In this document: one piece after another, positions 1 through 7,855 of the stretch
Layout of the letters: the number at the start of each line of letters is the position of its first letter
Numbering within the stretch: position 1 is the first letter of the stretch
Source: Leucobacter chromiiresistens
Lineage (GTDB): Bacteria > Actinomycetota > Actinomycetes > Actinomycetales > Microbacteriaceae
Direction of reading: 5' to 3'
NCBI RefSeq assembly: GCF_001477055.1
Contig: NZ_LDRK01000010.1
Location: forward strand, 62,001-126,000
DNA: 64,000 nucleotides
The notes under the pieces: model-generated
The model's database searches: none
What the model saw: the letters and a program-made list of their open reading frames with translations, nothing else
What the model was told of the DNA's origin: nothing
Program-made: the position numbers and the translations under genes

Positions 1-1
1 G

Positions 2-1093
2 CTGGACCTCGGCGCGGACGACGAGGGGCCGCTCGTCGCGACCCTCGTCCGCTCCCTGCCGACGCCGCCCGGCCTGATCGATCGCCTGCTGCGCCGCACA
101 CCGCCTCTCGCCGATGTCGATGTGCTCTACGTGCACGGCTGGTCCGACTATTTCTTCCAGCGCAGCATGGCGCGCTTCTGGACCGATCGGGGCGCCCGCT
201 TCTACGCGCTCGACCTGCGCAAGTACGGCCGAAGCCTGCGCGACGGGCAGACGCCGGGCTACATCGAGAATCTCGATGACTACGATCTCGAGATCGGGTT
301 GGCGCTCGCGGCGATCGGGCACGGCGAGCCGCTGTCCGGCGCGGAGCCCCCACCCGGTCCCGGGCCGCAGGGCGGGGCGGCTCCTGCCGGCTCGGCACCG
401 CGAGACGGGGGCGCCCCGCGCAGACTCATCCTCTTCGGTCACTCCACGGGCGGCCTCATTCTGAGCCTGTGGGCAGCCACCCATCCGGGCCGGGCCGACG
501 CGCTCGTGCTCAACAGCCCGTGGCTCGAGTTCCAGCTGACGGGAGCGGGCCGGCAGATGCTCGCCCCGCTCCTCGATCTCGGCGCGAGGTTCAATCTGCG
601 GGACTCCGCACCGCAGTTCGATGCGGGGCTCTACACGCGCGCGCAGCGCACTGTGGGACCGCAGGACGAGCTGGCCGTGATCGACGAGCGCTGGAGGCCG
701 GCGCGCAGTCACGCGGTGCTCACCGTGTGGCTCCGCGCGATCCTCGCCGGCCATGCGCGGGTGAGTCGCGGCCTCGCCATCGAGTCACCGATCCTCATGC
801 TGCTGTCGGCCCGCTCGGCGCTCCCGCTGCGCTGGGACGAGTCGCTGACGAGCGCCGACACGGTGCTCGAGGTCGATGAGATCGCGAAGGCGTCGCTGCG
901 GCTGGGCTCGACGCTCACCGTCGAGCGACTCGACGGCGCCCTGCACGACGTCTTCCTGTCGCGGGACACGGTGCGCGCCGAGGCGTACGCCCGACTCGAG
1001 CGGTGGGTGACGGGCTGGACGGCGGCGCAGCGCGCGGCGGGAGGGCGCGCACCGCGGCGCCGGCGCGAGCGGGCCCACCCCGGCGCGGTCTGA
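2..1093 (+). CDS. alpha/beta hydrolase (5' partial)
   Basis: The reading frame is open to the left edge of the window, so the gene begins outside it; a GTG at 122 is only an internal codon, because about 40 in-frame residues precede it. The protein looks like a serine hydrolase of the lysophospholipase / S33 type. It has a YVHGWSDY strand-loop that would form the oxyanion hole, the nucleophile elbow GHSTGG (nt 439-456), and a late His in DGALHDVFLS (about nt 934-963) that fits the third triad residue. No signal peptide can be judged because the start is missing. The substrate cannot be read from sequence; monoglyceride or lysophospholipid esters are common in the family. The last 20 residues are Arg/Ala-rich and probably disordered. 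Confidence 0.85.
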   Translation: MDLGADDEGPLVATLVRSLPTPPGLIDRLLRRTPPLADVDVLYVHGWSDYFFQRSMARFWTDRGARFYALDLRKYGRSLRDGQTPGYIENLDDYDLEIGLALAAIGHGEPLSGAEPPPGPGPQGGAAPAGSAPRDGGAPRRLILFGHSTGGLILSLWAATHPGRADALVLNSPWLEFQLTGAGRQMLAPLLDLGARFNLRDSAPQFDAGLYTRAQRTVGPQDELAVIDERWRPARSHAVLTVWLRAILAGHARVSRGLAIESPILMLLSARSALPLRWDESLTSADTVLEVDEIAKASLRLGSTLTVERLDGALHDVFLSRDTVRAEAYARLERWVTGWTAAQRAAGGRAPRRRRERAHPGAV

Positions 1094-1134
1094 GCGCGTC
1101 GGCGCGGGCGGAGCGGCCTCGACGCCCGACCGAC

Positions 1135-1140
1135 TAGGCT
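1135..1140 (+). promoter_or_regulatory. -10 box of leaderless NUDIX gene
   Basis: TAGGCT followed by exactly six bases and then the ATG at 1147. Transcription would begin at or next to the start codon. The same spacing recurs at other genes of this window. No clear -35 box and no Shine-Dalgarno sequence are seen. Confidence 0.6.
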
Positions 1141-1146
1141 CGGATC

Positions 1147-1632
1147 ATGGATCTTCGAGTCGCCGCCTACGCCGTCGTTGAGCGGCGCGGCAAGATCCTG
1201 CTCACGCACTGGCGTCGGGGTCATCTGCACGGGTGGACGCTGCCGGGCGGCGGCATCGAGAGCGGCGAGGATCCCCGGGACGCGGTCGTGCGCGAGGTGG
1301 CGGAGGAGACCGGCCTCGAGGCGAAGGTCGGCAAGCTGCTCGGGGTGGATTCGCGTGTGATGGTGCGCGAGGAGGTGCCGGCGGGCGACGACCCCGAGCT
1401 GCACACCATCCGGATCGTCTACCGGGCGACCGTCGTGGACGGGCCGCTGCGCAACGAGGTCGACGGGTCGTCGGACGAGGCGCGGTGGGTGGCGCTCCGC
1501 GACATCAAGTCGCTGCGGACGCTCTCGCTGGTGCAGACGGGGCTGCGAATGGCGGGGCTGAATCGGCGCCCGGTGGGCAAGCCGGGCAAGGGCGCGAACC
1601 GTCAGGGCCGCTCGGGGAAGCCGCGCAAGTAG
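1147..1632 (+). CDS. NUDIX hydrolase
   Basis: A 161-residue NUDIX pyrophosphatase. The Nudix box lies at about residues 36-58 (GGIESGEDPRDAVVREV then AEETGL), with the REVAEE metal-binding glutamates intact. The family hydrolyses nucleoside diphosphates linked to another group; which substrate is used here cannot be told. The C-terminus is a Lys/Arg/Gly tail (about 20 residues) outside the fold. The ATG was chosen because the -10 box TAGGCT ends six bases before it, giving a leaderless transcript. The gene stands alone: a hydrolase ends upstream and a convergent gene follows past a shared terminator. Confidence 0.9.
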   Translation: MDLRVAAYAVVERRGKILLTHWRRGHLHGWTLPGGGIESGEDPRDAVVREVAEETGLEAKVGKLLGVDSRVMVREEVPAGDDPELHTIRIVYRATVVDGPLRNEVDGSSDEARWVALRDIKSLRTLSLVQTGLRMAGLNRRPVGKPGKGANRQGRSGKPRK

Positions 1633-1720
1633 TCGTTCGAGGGGATCGCGGCTCGCCGGAGAGAGGCAGCCGTTCGCGCACTGTCGGCGGGCGAGGATCG
1701 CGCCGACGGCGCGCAGAACG

Positions 1721-1758
1721 CGAATGGCGCCCCGGCTGGTGAGCCGGAGCGCCATTCG
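1721..1758. terminator. bidirectional hairpin terminator
   Basis: Stem CGAATGGCGC / GCGCCATTCG continued, after one mismatch, by CCGGCT / AGCCGG around a GGTG loop. It lies between the convergent NUDIX gene and the minus-strand gene ending at 1773. Confidence 0.75.
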
Positions 1759-1772
1759 TCGTTGCAGATGCC

Positions 1773-2264
1773 TCAGTTCTCGGGCGCGACCCAGAGCTCG
1801 TCATCCGTGCGGAAGGCCTGCCAGAGCGCGTAGCCGACGCCGACCGCTGCGGCGACGCCGAGCCCGACGGCGACGACACCGCCGGCCTTCTTCTTCGGCT
1901 TCAGGTACCCCGAGCGCTCGCCGAACCCGCGGACCTTCTTCGCCGCCTTGGGGTTGTCGATCTCGTCGAGCGTCTGGATCGTGCGCGCGAGCGCGCTCGC
2001 AACGATCGGGGTGGTCGCGCGACGCACCGTGCTCGCCGCACGACGGGCCGTCGCCACACCGCGATCGAGCGTCGGGCGCACCGCCTCAAGCGCGCCGTCC
2101 ACCCGCGGCATCAGATGCTCGTCGCTGAGGTGGCGGGCCTGACCGCCGACCTGGCCGAGCACCTCCCCGGCGTGCCCCAGCACCACGCGCTGCTGGTCGA
2201 GCAGCTCCTGGGCGTTCTTCCGCAGCTTCCGGAGTTCGCGGCGGCGCTTCCGTGAGAGATTCAT
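1773..2264 (-). CDS. small helical membrane-anchored protein, function unknown
   Basis: A 163-residue protein I do not recognise. It starts with a very basic stretch (MNLSRKRRRELRKLRKN), continues as predicted helices rich in Ala, Arg and Val, has a KPKKKAGG linker and ends with one hydrophobic segment of about 20 residues (GVVAVGLGVAAAVGVGYALW) followed by an acidic tail. This suggests a single-pass membrane protein. The start was placed at 2264 because AGGAGG stands 6-7 bases before that ATG; a longer frame up to 2459 lacks such a site and would run across the ppiA promoter. It is transcribed away from ppiA and ends against the NUDIX gene. Similar basic-N-terminus proteins occur in other Microbacteriaceae as far as I recall. 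Confidence 0.7.
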   Translation of the reverse strand: MNLSRKRRRELRKLRKNAQELLDQQRVVLGHAGEVLGQVGGQARHLSDEHLMPRVDGALEAVRPTLDRGVATARRAASTVRRATTPIVASALARTIQTLDEIDNPKAAKKVRGFGERSGYLKPKKKAGGVVAVGLGVAAAVGVGYALWQAFRTDDELWVAPEN

Positions 2265-2435
2265 TCGTATCCTCCTTGCTCGACGAGGCAATCCTTTGAG
2301 CCATATCACCCGTAGCCTCCACGCTACACCGAACCCGCCCGTCGGCGGCGGAGCGAGTTCCGAGAACCGCGCGTTGTCAGGGTTTCCCAGGCTCCGAAGG
2401 GCCTTGACAACACTTTCTTCCCACCCCTCCAGCCC

Positions 2436-2441
2436 TACACT
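2436..2441 (+). promoter_or_regulatory. -10 box of leaderless ppiA
   Basis: TACACT, six bases, then the ATG at 2448. A TTGACA at 2404-2409 is 26 bases upstream of it, too far to act as its -35 box. Confidence 0.6.
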
Positions 2442-2447
2442 GGTCGC

Positions 2448-2957
2448 ATGACGATTCACTCCTCAGTAGCGACCATCCACACGAACCACGGCGACATCGT
2501 CGTCAACCTCTTCGGAGACCACGCTCCGAAGACGGTGAAGAACTTCGTCGACCTCGCCGAGAAGGGGTTCTACGACGGCGTCATCTTCCACCGCATCATC
2601 CCGAACTTCATGATCCAGGGCGGCGACCCGACCGGCACCGGCACGGGCGGCCCCGGCTACACCTTCGACGACGAGATCCACCCGGAGCTCACCTTCAGCG
2701 AGCCCTACCAGCTGGCTATGGCCAACGCGGGCAAGCGCCCCGACATGACGGGCCGTCTCGCAGGCACCAACGGCTCGCAGTTCTTCATCACGACGACGGC
2801 GCCCGACTGGCTGAACGGCAAGCACACCATCTTCGGCGTCGTGGCCGATGACGCCTCCCGTTCGGTGGTGGACGCGATCTCGAACGTGCAGACCGGTGCG
2901 CAGGATCGTCCGGTCGAGGACGTCGTGATCTCCGGCGTCGACGTCGCTGCGGCCTGA
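2448..2957 (+). CDS. ppiA: peptidyl-prolyl cis-trans isomerase, cyclophilin type
   Basis: A 169-residue single-domain cyclophilin that catalyses cis-trans isomerisation of Xaa-Pro bonds during protein folding. The active-site signature FHRIIPNFMIQGGD is intact (residues about 47-60, catalytic Arg in FHR), as are GTNGSQFFIT and LNGKHTIFG, which line the proline pocket. No signal peptide is present, so the enzyme is cytoplasmic. The length is normal for the family. The start is the ATG six bases after a TACACT -10 box, with no Shine-Dalgarno sequence. The gene opens the conserved near-origin cluster that continues with the rhomboid protease and crgA, as in Streptomyces and mycobacteria. Confidence 0.95.
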   Translation: MTIHSSVATIHTNHGDIVVNLFGDHAPKTVKNFVDLAEKGFYDGVIFHRIIPNFMIQGGDPTGTGTGGPGYTFDDEIHPELTFSEPYQLAMANAGKRPDMTGRLAGTNGSQFFITTTAPDWLNGKHTIFGVVADDASRSVVDAISNVQTGAQDRPVEDVVISGVDVAAA

Positions 2958-2969
2958 GGACGAGCGCAG

Positions 2970-3896
2970 GTGACGAACGGGTCGGGGCCGGTGTACGGCG
3001 AACGCGTCGAACCCGGCCCCGACGACGTCTGCTACCGCCACCCCGGCGTGCGCAGTTTCGCGCTGTGCCAGCGGTGCGGACGCACGATCTGCGGGGACTG
3101 CCAGGTCGTGTCTGCGGTGGGGGTGCTGTGCCCCGAGTGCACGAAGGAGATGCGCGCACCCGCCGGGCAGCGAGCGGCGCGATCGACTCGGGTCGCGGGG
3201 CGCAGGATCGCGGCGCTCGATGCGCCGGTGACGTACGGGATCATGCTGCTGTGCGCGGTCGTCTTCGTCGCGCAGTGGCTGAGCGCGACCTTCGGCGGGA
3301 ACGGCGTCACGGCGGCCCTCTGGTACGCGCCGCTGTATTCGATGCCCGGCGCGTTCGAGCCGTGGCGACTGCTGACGGCGATGTTCACGCACTCGCCCAC
3401 GTTCTTCCTCCACATCCTCTTCAACCTCTACGCGCTGTGGTTGTTCGGGAGGAATCTGGAGCAGGCGATCGGGCGGGCGGCGTTCGCCGTGCTGTTCCTG
3501 TTCGCGGGAGTCGGGGGATCGCTGGGCGTCATGATGTGGGCCTACGTCGATCCGCAGGCCCTGGTCGCGCCGACTGTCGGCGCTTCGGGAGCGATCTTCG
3601 GCGTGCTCGCCGCGACGCTCGTCGCGATGCGGGCCGCCCGCGCCAACATCACGTCGCTCGCCGTGCTGATCGCGATCAACTTCGCGATCGGCCTGATTCC
3701 CGGAGCCGCGATCTCCTGGCAGGCGCATCTCGGCGGTCTGATCGTCGGGGCGGCGACGATGTGGCTGCTGCTCGCGACGCGCGGGCCGCGGTTGCGCCGG
3801 CGGCGCGTGGCGGGGCTCGTCGGGCTCGGCGCGCTGCTGGTGCTGATCTCGGGAGCGTACTTCGTCGTCGCGCCCGCAGCGCAGTTCGTCGGCTGA
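2970..3896 (+). CDS. rhomboid family intramembrane serine protease
   Basis: A 308-residue membrane protease. Residues 21-60 form a small Cys/His zinc-binding domain of B-box type (CYRHP, CQRC, CGDC, CPEC). Six or seven membrane segments follow from about residue 85. The catalytic dyad is visible as Ser206 in GASGAIFG and His253 in QAHLGG; Asn152 in LFNLYALW corresponds to the oxyanion residue. Rhomboids cut single-pass membrane proteins within or near the bilayer; the substrate here is unknown. The GTG at 2970 lies 12 bases after the ppiA stop, so the two genes are probably cotranscribed, and a strong terminator follows. Confidence 0.92.
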   Translation: MTNGSGPVYGERVEPGPDDVCYRHPGVRSFALCQRCGRTICGDCQVVSAVGVLCPECTKEMRAPAGQRAARSTRVAGRRIAALDAPVTYGIMLLCAVVFVAQWLSATFGGNGVTAALWYAPLYSMPGAFEPWRLLTAMFTHSPTFFLHILFNLYALWLFGRNLEQAIGRAAFAVLFLFAGVGGSLGVMMWAYVDPQALVAPTVGASGAIFGVLAATLVAMRAARANITSLAVLIAINFAIGLIPGAAISWQAHLGGLIVGAATMWLLLATRGPRLRRRRVAGLVGLGALLVLISGAYFVVAPAAQFVG

Positions 3897-3908
3897 TCTC
3901 TGCTCGAC

Positions 3909-3948
3909 AACTGACTGAGGCCCGGCGGATGCCGGGCCTCAGTCAGTT
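3909..3948 (+). terminator. strong hairpin terminator after rhomboid gene
   Basis: A perfect 18-bp inverted repeat (AACTGACTGAGGCCCGGC and its complement) around a GGAT loop. It also serves the convergent crgA gene, which ends at 4011. Confidence 0.85.
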
Positions 3949-3955
3949 ATCCACA
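3947..3955 (+). promoter_or_regulatory. perfect DnaA-box sequence TTATCCACA
   Basis: The nine bases match the canonical DnaA box exactly and overlap the last bases of the terminator stem. The surrounding gene cluster is near oriC in related genomes. A single box is not an origin; it could be a DnaA-titration or regulatory site, or a chance match. Confidence 0.45.
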
Positions 3956-4010
3956 GGTTCCTCCCCAACTGGGGAGAATTACACCCGTGTGATTCACGAC
4001 ACGTTTCGGG

Positions 4011-4286
4011 TCACTTCCACCACGGTGTCATGAGGAAGCCGACGAGCACGAGCCCGAAGCCGATGAAGATGTTGGCCTGACCGAAGGCGGGGATCGGCAG
4101 TTGCAGGCTCGAACTCGTGATGTAGTAGAGCACGATCCAGATCAGACCGAGCAGCATGAAGCCGAACATGACGGGCTTGAACCAGATCGGGTTCGGAGCC
4201 TCTTTGCGCGCAGCCGCCAGATCAGCGCGATTCTGCGCGACCTCGGCCGAATTCCGCTTGCTTACATTCTTCCCAGCTGCTGCCAT
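4011..4286 (-). CDS. crgA: cell division protein CrgA
   Basis: A 91-residue protein with the CrgA layout: a charged cytoplasmic N-terminus (residues 1-35), the motif NPIWFKPVM leading into membrane segment 1 (about 38-58), a short outer loop, and membrane segment 2 (about 68-86), ending with GFLMTPWWK. CrgA links FtsZ, FtsI and other divisome proteins at the septum of actinobacteria. The gene sits, as usual, between the rhomboid protease and the sortase/pabA/pknB block. A TAGACT -10 box ends seven bases before the ATG, so the mRNA is probably leaderless. It is transcribed divergently from the sortase. Confidence 0.95.
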   Translation of the reverse strand: MAAAGKNVSKRNSAEVAQNRADLAAARKEAPNPIWFKPVMFGFMLLGLIWIVLYYITSSSLQLPIPAFGQANIFIGFGLVLVGFLMTPWWK

Positions 4287-4293
4287 GGGTGAC

Positions 4294-4299
4294 AGTCTA
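4294..4299 (-). promoter_or_regulatory. -10 box of leaderless crgA
   Basis: TAGACT on the minus strand, seven bases before the crgA ATG. It lies 34 bases from the divergent -10 box of the sortase gene. Confidence 0.55.
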
Positions 4300-4333
4300 C
4301 CCGGAACCTGGTTCGCGCCCAGTGAGCACGCTT

Positions 4334-4339
4334 TAGAAT
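4334..4339 (+). promoter_or_regulatory. -10 box of leaderless sortase gene
   Basis: TAGAAT followed by six bases and a GTG at 4346. This spacing favours the GTG at 4346 over the in-frame GTG at 4340. Confidence 0.6.
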
Positions 4340-4345
4340 GTGGGG

Positions 4346-5122
4346 GTGAACGAGACAGTCCAGAGGGGTCGCCGCCGTCGCGCGAGGCTGAGCCCGTTGA
4401 CGGTGATCGGCGAGCTGCTGCTGGTCGGAGGCCTCGCCGTCATGGGCTACATCGTCTGGCAGCCCTGGCACACCGGAGTCGGAGTCACCGCCAAGCAGAC
4501 CGGCCTCTCCGACGAGGATTCGGCTCGGTGGGACAGCGAGGCGTCAGCGGAACCCTTCGACGGCGTCGTCCCCGTCCCGGCGCAGCCAGAGCCCGCGGAG
4601 GTCTTCGCCGTGCTGCGCGTCCCCTCGTTCGGCACCACCTACGCCAACCGGGTCGCCGAGGGCACGGACTGGGACACCGTGCTCAATCTCGACGACAAGG
4701 GGATCGGCCGGTACGAGACGACGCAGATGCCCGGTGAACCGGGCAACTTCGCCCTCGCCGGCCACCGCTCGGGGCCGCTCATCAACTCATTCCGCGAGGT
4801 GATGAATCTGCGCGTCGGGGATCCGCTCTTCGTCGAGACGGCCGACGGCTGGTACACCTACCGATTCCGGTCGATCGAGTACGTGACGCCCGACGAGGTC
4901 GACGTGCTCAATCCGTTCCCGCGCCTGGAGGGCACCCCCGGCGACGATCAGATCCTCACCCTCACCACCTGCCACCCCAAGATGGCGGGCAGCGACGAGC
5001 GAGCGATCGCCTACTCGGTGTTCGAGGGCTTCCAGCCCCGATCCGACGGCCCGCCGCAGGAACTCCTCGACCTCAATCCGACGATGGGCGCGACTCAGGC
5101 CCTCAGAGGGGATCAGGAATAG
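4346..5122 (+). CDS. srtE: class E sortase
   Basis: A 258-residue transpeptidase that would attach surface proteins to the cell wall at an LAXTG-like motif. It has a basic N-terminus, one membrane segment (about residues 18-38, VIGELLLVGGLAVMGYIVW), a Pro/Glu linker and a sortase domain from about residue 85. The catalytic residues are visible: His140 in LAGHRSG, Cys209 in LTTCHPK and Arg219 in DERAIAY. It belongs to the housekeeping sortase next to pabA in many actinobacteria. The GTG at 4346 is preferred because TAGAAT ends six bases upstream. Candidate substrates in this window are the proteins ending in LAATG (49032-51257) and LSNTG (57983-61246). The stop overlaps the GTG of the next small gene by one base. 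Confidence 0.93.
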   Translation: MNETVQRGRRRRARLSPLTVIGELLLVGGLAVMGYIVWQPWHTGVGVTAKQTGLSDEDSARWDSEASAEPFDGVVPVPAQPEPAEVFAVLRVPSFGTTYANRVAEGTDWDTVLNLDDKGIGRYETTQMPGEPGNFALAGHRSGPLINSFREVMNLRVGDPLFVETADGWYTYRFRSIEYVTPDEVDVLNPFPRLEGTPGDDQILTLTTCHPKMAGSDERAIAYSVFEGFQPRSDGPPQELLDLNPTMGATQALRGDQE

Positions 5123-5280
5123 TGTTCTCGATACTCTGGCGCTTCTTCCCGGGACCGGCATGGCTGCGCGTCATCGTGCTGCTCCTGGTCGCAGCAGTCA
5201 TCGTGTACGCGCTGATCGCGTACGTCTACCCCTGGGTCGCCACGCAGATGCCGGGCGAGGAAGTGACGGTCGCCACATGA
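5122..5280 (+). CDS. 52-residue single-pass membrane protein
   Basis: A small gene that starts with GTG at 5122, sharing one base with the sortase stop (TAGTG), and ends in an ATGA overlap with the ATG of pabA. Both junctions indicate translational coupling. The product begins MFSILWRFFPGPAWLR, has one long hydrophobic helix (VIVLLLVAAVIVYALIAYVY) and ends in a short acidic tail. I know no function. Its fixed position between srtE and pabA and the absence of any other frame in the gap make it a real gene. It could be an accessory of the sortase. Confidence 0.75.
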   Translation: MFSILWRFFPGPAWLRVIVLLLVAAVIVYALIAYVYPWVATQMPGEEVTVAT

Positions 5281-5912
5281 GCAGAATTCTCGTCATCGAC
5301 AACTACGACAGCTTCGTCTACACGCTGAACGGCTACCTGCAGCAGCTCGGCGCCGAGACGCACGTGATGCGCAACGACGAGGTGACGCCCGCCGGCCTCG
5401 AAGCGCTGGTCGCCGAATACGATGGGGTGCTGATCTCGCCCGGGCCGGGCACTCCCGCCGAGGCGGGTGTATCGATCGCCATGGTCGATCTCGCCCTCCG
5501 AACCGGTGTGCCGCTCCTGGGCGTGTGCCTCGGGCACCAGGCGATCGCCGAGGCGCTGGGCGGCGTCGTGACGCACGCCGAGGAGCTCATGCACGGCAAG
5601 GTGTCGCGCGTGGTGCACACCGACGATCCGTTCTTCGACGGCGTGGCCGCGGAGTTCGACGCGACCCGTTATCACTCGCTCGCCGTGGTGCGCGACACGG
5701 TGCCCGAGAGCCTCGTCATCACCGCCGAGACCGCGAGCGGCATCGTCATGGCGTTCCGCCACCGTGAACTGCCGATCTACGGGGTGCAGTACCATCCCGA
5801 GTCGGTGCTCACGGAGGGCGGATACCAGCAGCTCGGCAACTGGCTCACGGTCGTGGGCGTGCCCAACGCCGCCGAGGTCGCGCGCACACTGTCGCCGCTG
5901 CTCACCGACTGA
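5277..5912 (+). CDS. pabA: glutamine amidotransferase, aminodeoxychorismate/anthranilate synthase component II
   Basis: A 211-residue class I glutamine amidotransferase. It frees ammonia from glutamine for aminodeoxychorismate synthase (folate) or anthranilate synthase (tryptophan). Visible are the N-terminal NYDSFVYTL, the nucleophile elbow GVCLGHQ with the catalytic Cys, and the His/Glu pair in YHPESVLTEGG. The partner PabB/TrpE is not in the window, so the pathway cannot be fixed; the position next to crgA and pknB matches the gene called trpG or pabA in mycobacteria. Translation starts at 5277 in an ATGA overlap with the preceding small gene; a longer frame to 5160 would run through that gene. 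Confidence 0.9.
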   Translation: MSRILVIDNYDSFVYTLNGYLQQLGAETHVMRNDEVTPAGLEALVAEYDGVLISPGPGTPAEAGVSIAMVDLALRTGVPLLGVCLGHQAIAEALGGVVTHAEELMHGKVSRVVHTDDPFFDGVAAEFDATRYHSLAVVRDTVPESLVITAETASGIVMAFRHRELPIYGVQYHPESVLTEGGYQQLGNWLTVVGVPNAAEVARTLSPLLTD

Positions 5913-5928
5913 TCCGCGTCGGCGCGGG

Positions 5929-5988
5929 CTGAGGTTCGGCGGCGCCGACGGGCGCGGTCTGAGGTTCGGCGGCGCCGACGGGCGCGGG
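5929..5988. repeat. 30-bp tandem repeat, two copies
   Basis: Two adjacent copies with a 30-base period, each containing TGAGGTTCGGCGGCGCCGAC. The array lies 17 bases past the pabA stop, between pabA and the convergent pknB. The unit contains a TGA. GGCGGCGCCG within it is partly self-complementary and could help end transcription. Confidence 0.85.
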
Positions 5989-6032
5989 ATCGGCCGCATC
6001 GCAGCGAACGGGATCGGCCGCGCGCGGTCGCC

Positions 6033-7724
6033 TCAGCCCGAGCAGTACTTCAAGCTGAGCGCCGAACGCTGCGCCTGCGAGCCGACGATCGACTGCTCGA
6101 TGATCGGGTAGCCCTCGACCGTCGGGCACGACGGTTCGGGTGTGTAGGTCACGTTGAGGCCCAGGCTCTCCACCATCGACTTCGCGACCTGCATCGGCTG
6201 CGCGACGACATCGGGAACCTGCACGTTGCCGCTCGAGACCACCATCTCGATGCCGGTGCCCGACTGCACCTCGGTGCCGGGCTCGGGGCTGACGCTGAGC
6301 ACGCGGCCGGCGGCCTCGGTGGGATCGTCGCGCTTGGAGACGATGCCGACCGTCAGGCCGAGATCCTCGATCTTCTCGCGGTAGTCCTCTTCAGACATGC
6401 GTCCGATGGCGGGCACCTTCGCGGTCTCCGGCCCGGTCGACACGTAGACGGTGATGCTGTCGCCGGCCGTCAGCACCGATCCTGCCTCGGGAAGCGTGGA
6501 GATCACGTGGTCGTTCGCGATGGTGTCGCTCGTCTGCTCGACGCTGATCGTCGTCAGCTCCAGCTCGCGCAGGCGATCGAGGGCCTCAGCACTCGGCATG
6601 TCGACGAGCTCGGGCACCTCGCGGGAGGAATCCGGCATGAACTCCTGCGGGGCGAGGGTGACCAGCCAGAACACGACGGCGGCGATCACCGCGCCGATCG
6701 TGAGAATCGCGGCCCAGGTCCACATCACCGGCGGGCGGCTCTGCGTGCGGGTCGCACCGCCATCCGAGAGCTGGCGGAGCGCGAGATCCGACTCCGACAC
6801 CTCCTCGCCGCCGGAGAACAGCACCGTGTCCTGCTGCTGCACTGCGAGCTTCGGCATGCGGCCCTCGGCGGCCTCGCGCAGCGCCTCGCGGAACTCGGAG
6901 GCCGACTGGAAGCGCTTCGCGCGATCCTTCGCGAGACCGTAGAGCACCACGCGGTCGAGCTCGGGGGTGACCTCGGGCTCGCGCTCGCTCGGCGGCTTCG
7001 GCCGCTCGCTGACGTGCTGATACGCGACGGCCACAGCGGTGTCGCCGCGGAACGGCACGTCGCCCGTGAGCAGTTCGTAGAGCATGACCGCGGTCGAGTA
7101 CAGGTCGGTGCGCGCGTCGATTGACTCGCCCTTCGCCTGCTCGGGCGAGAAGTACGCCGCGGTGCCGAGAATGGCCGTCGTCTCCTGCAGCGTCGACGAC
7201 GTATCGGAGACGGCGCGGGCGATGCCGAAGTCCATCACCTTCACCTGACCACTCTTCGTGATCATGATGTTGGCGGGCTTGATGTCGCGGTGCACGATGC
7301 CGGCGCGGTGCGAGTACTCGAGCGCCGTGAGCACGGAGTCGACGACGCGGCACGCCTCCGTTTGCGAGAGGCGCCCCTCGGCTTCGAGCTGGCGCAGGTT
7401 GGTGCCCTCGACGTACTCCATCACGATGAACGGGAGGCGCTTCGGGCCCTCAGCGGTCTGAATCAGGTCGTCTCCGGCGTCGAACACGCGCACCACCGTG
7501 GGGTGCGCCATCCGCGATGCCGACTGCGCCTCCTGACGGAAGCGGGAGCGGAACTGCGCGTCACCCGCGAGGTCGGCCTTCATGACCTTGATGGCGACCT
7601 GCCGCCCGAGCTTCGTATCGGTGCCCCGGTACACCGTCGCCATGCCACCCTGGCCGACGAACTCCCCGATCGCGTACCGGCCGGCGAGAATCCGCTGTTC
7701 GCCGACGTCGGTCGTTTCGGGCAT
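6033..7724 (-). CDS. pknB: serine/threonine protein kinase PknB with PASTA domains
   Basis: A 563-residue membrane receptor kinase. Residues about 15-285 form the kinase (glycine loop GQGGMATVY, AIKVMK lysine, catalytic HRDIKPANIM, DFGIA). A juxtamembrane stretch leads to one membrane helix (about 334-357), then three extracellular PASTA repeats that bind muropeptides or lipid II in the family. The last PASTA carries two cysteines (SCPTVEG and KYCSG), which may form a disulphide. PknB phosphorylates FHA proteins and cell-wall enzymes and is reversed by PstP. I chose the ATG at 7724 because GGAAGAGG stands five bases before it; an in-frame ATG at 7745 adds seven residues. A TAAACT box at 7760-7765 may give this gene its own promoter. 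Confidence 0.95.
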   Translation of the reverse strand: MPETTDVGEQRILAGRYAIGEFVGQGGMATVYRGTDTKLGRQVAIKVMKADLAGDAQFRSRFRQEAQSASRMAHPTVVRVFDAGDDLIQTAEGPKRLPFIVMEYVEGTNLRQLEAEGRLSQTEACRVVDSVLTALEYSHRAGIVHRDIKPANIMITKSGQVKVMDFGIARAVSDTSSTLQETTAILGTAAYFSPEQAKGESIDARTDLYSTAVMLYELLTGDVPFRGDTAVAVAYQHVSERPKPPSEREPEVTPELDRVVLYGLAKDRAKRFQSASEFREALREAAEGRMPKLAVQQQDTVLFSGGEEVSESDLALRQLSDGGATRTQSRPPVMWTWAAILTIGAVIAAVVFWLVTLAPQEFMPDSSREVPELVDMPSAEALDRLRELELTTISVEQTSDTIANDHVISTLPEAGSVLTAGDSITVYVSTGPETAKVPAIGRMSEEDYREKIEDLGLTVGIVSKRDDPTEAAGRVLSVSPEPGTEVQSGTGIEMVVSSGNVQVPDVVAQPMQVAKSMVESLGLNVTYTPEPSCPTVEGYPIIEQSIVGSQAQRSALSLKYCSG

Positions 7725-7759
7725 GTTCACCTCTTCCGTGGTCATGGATTACCGTCCTC

Positions 7760-7765
7760 AGTTTA
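7760..7765 (-). promoter_or_regulatory. possible internal -10 box for pknB
   Basis: TAAACT on the minus strand in the 110-130 base gap between pknA and pknB, the only sizeable gap in the operon. Transcription would begin near 7753, giving a short leader. No -35 box is clear. Confidence 0.4.
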
Positions 7766-7855
7766 CCTTCATGCGAACCGGGTGTTCGCCGTGTGGCCGA
7801 CCTGTTATCAGTCGGTCCCGCTCACCGCTCGGCCGCCCTCACCGGTCCGTCCAGC

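Noticed and set aside
2404-2441. TTGACA at 2404 with TACACT at 2436 as a classical -35/-10 pair for ppiA
   Set aside because: The spacer is 26 bases, far from 16-18. I kept only the -10 box.
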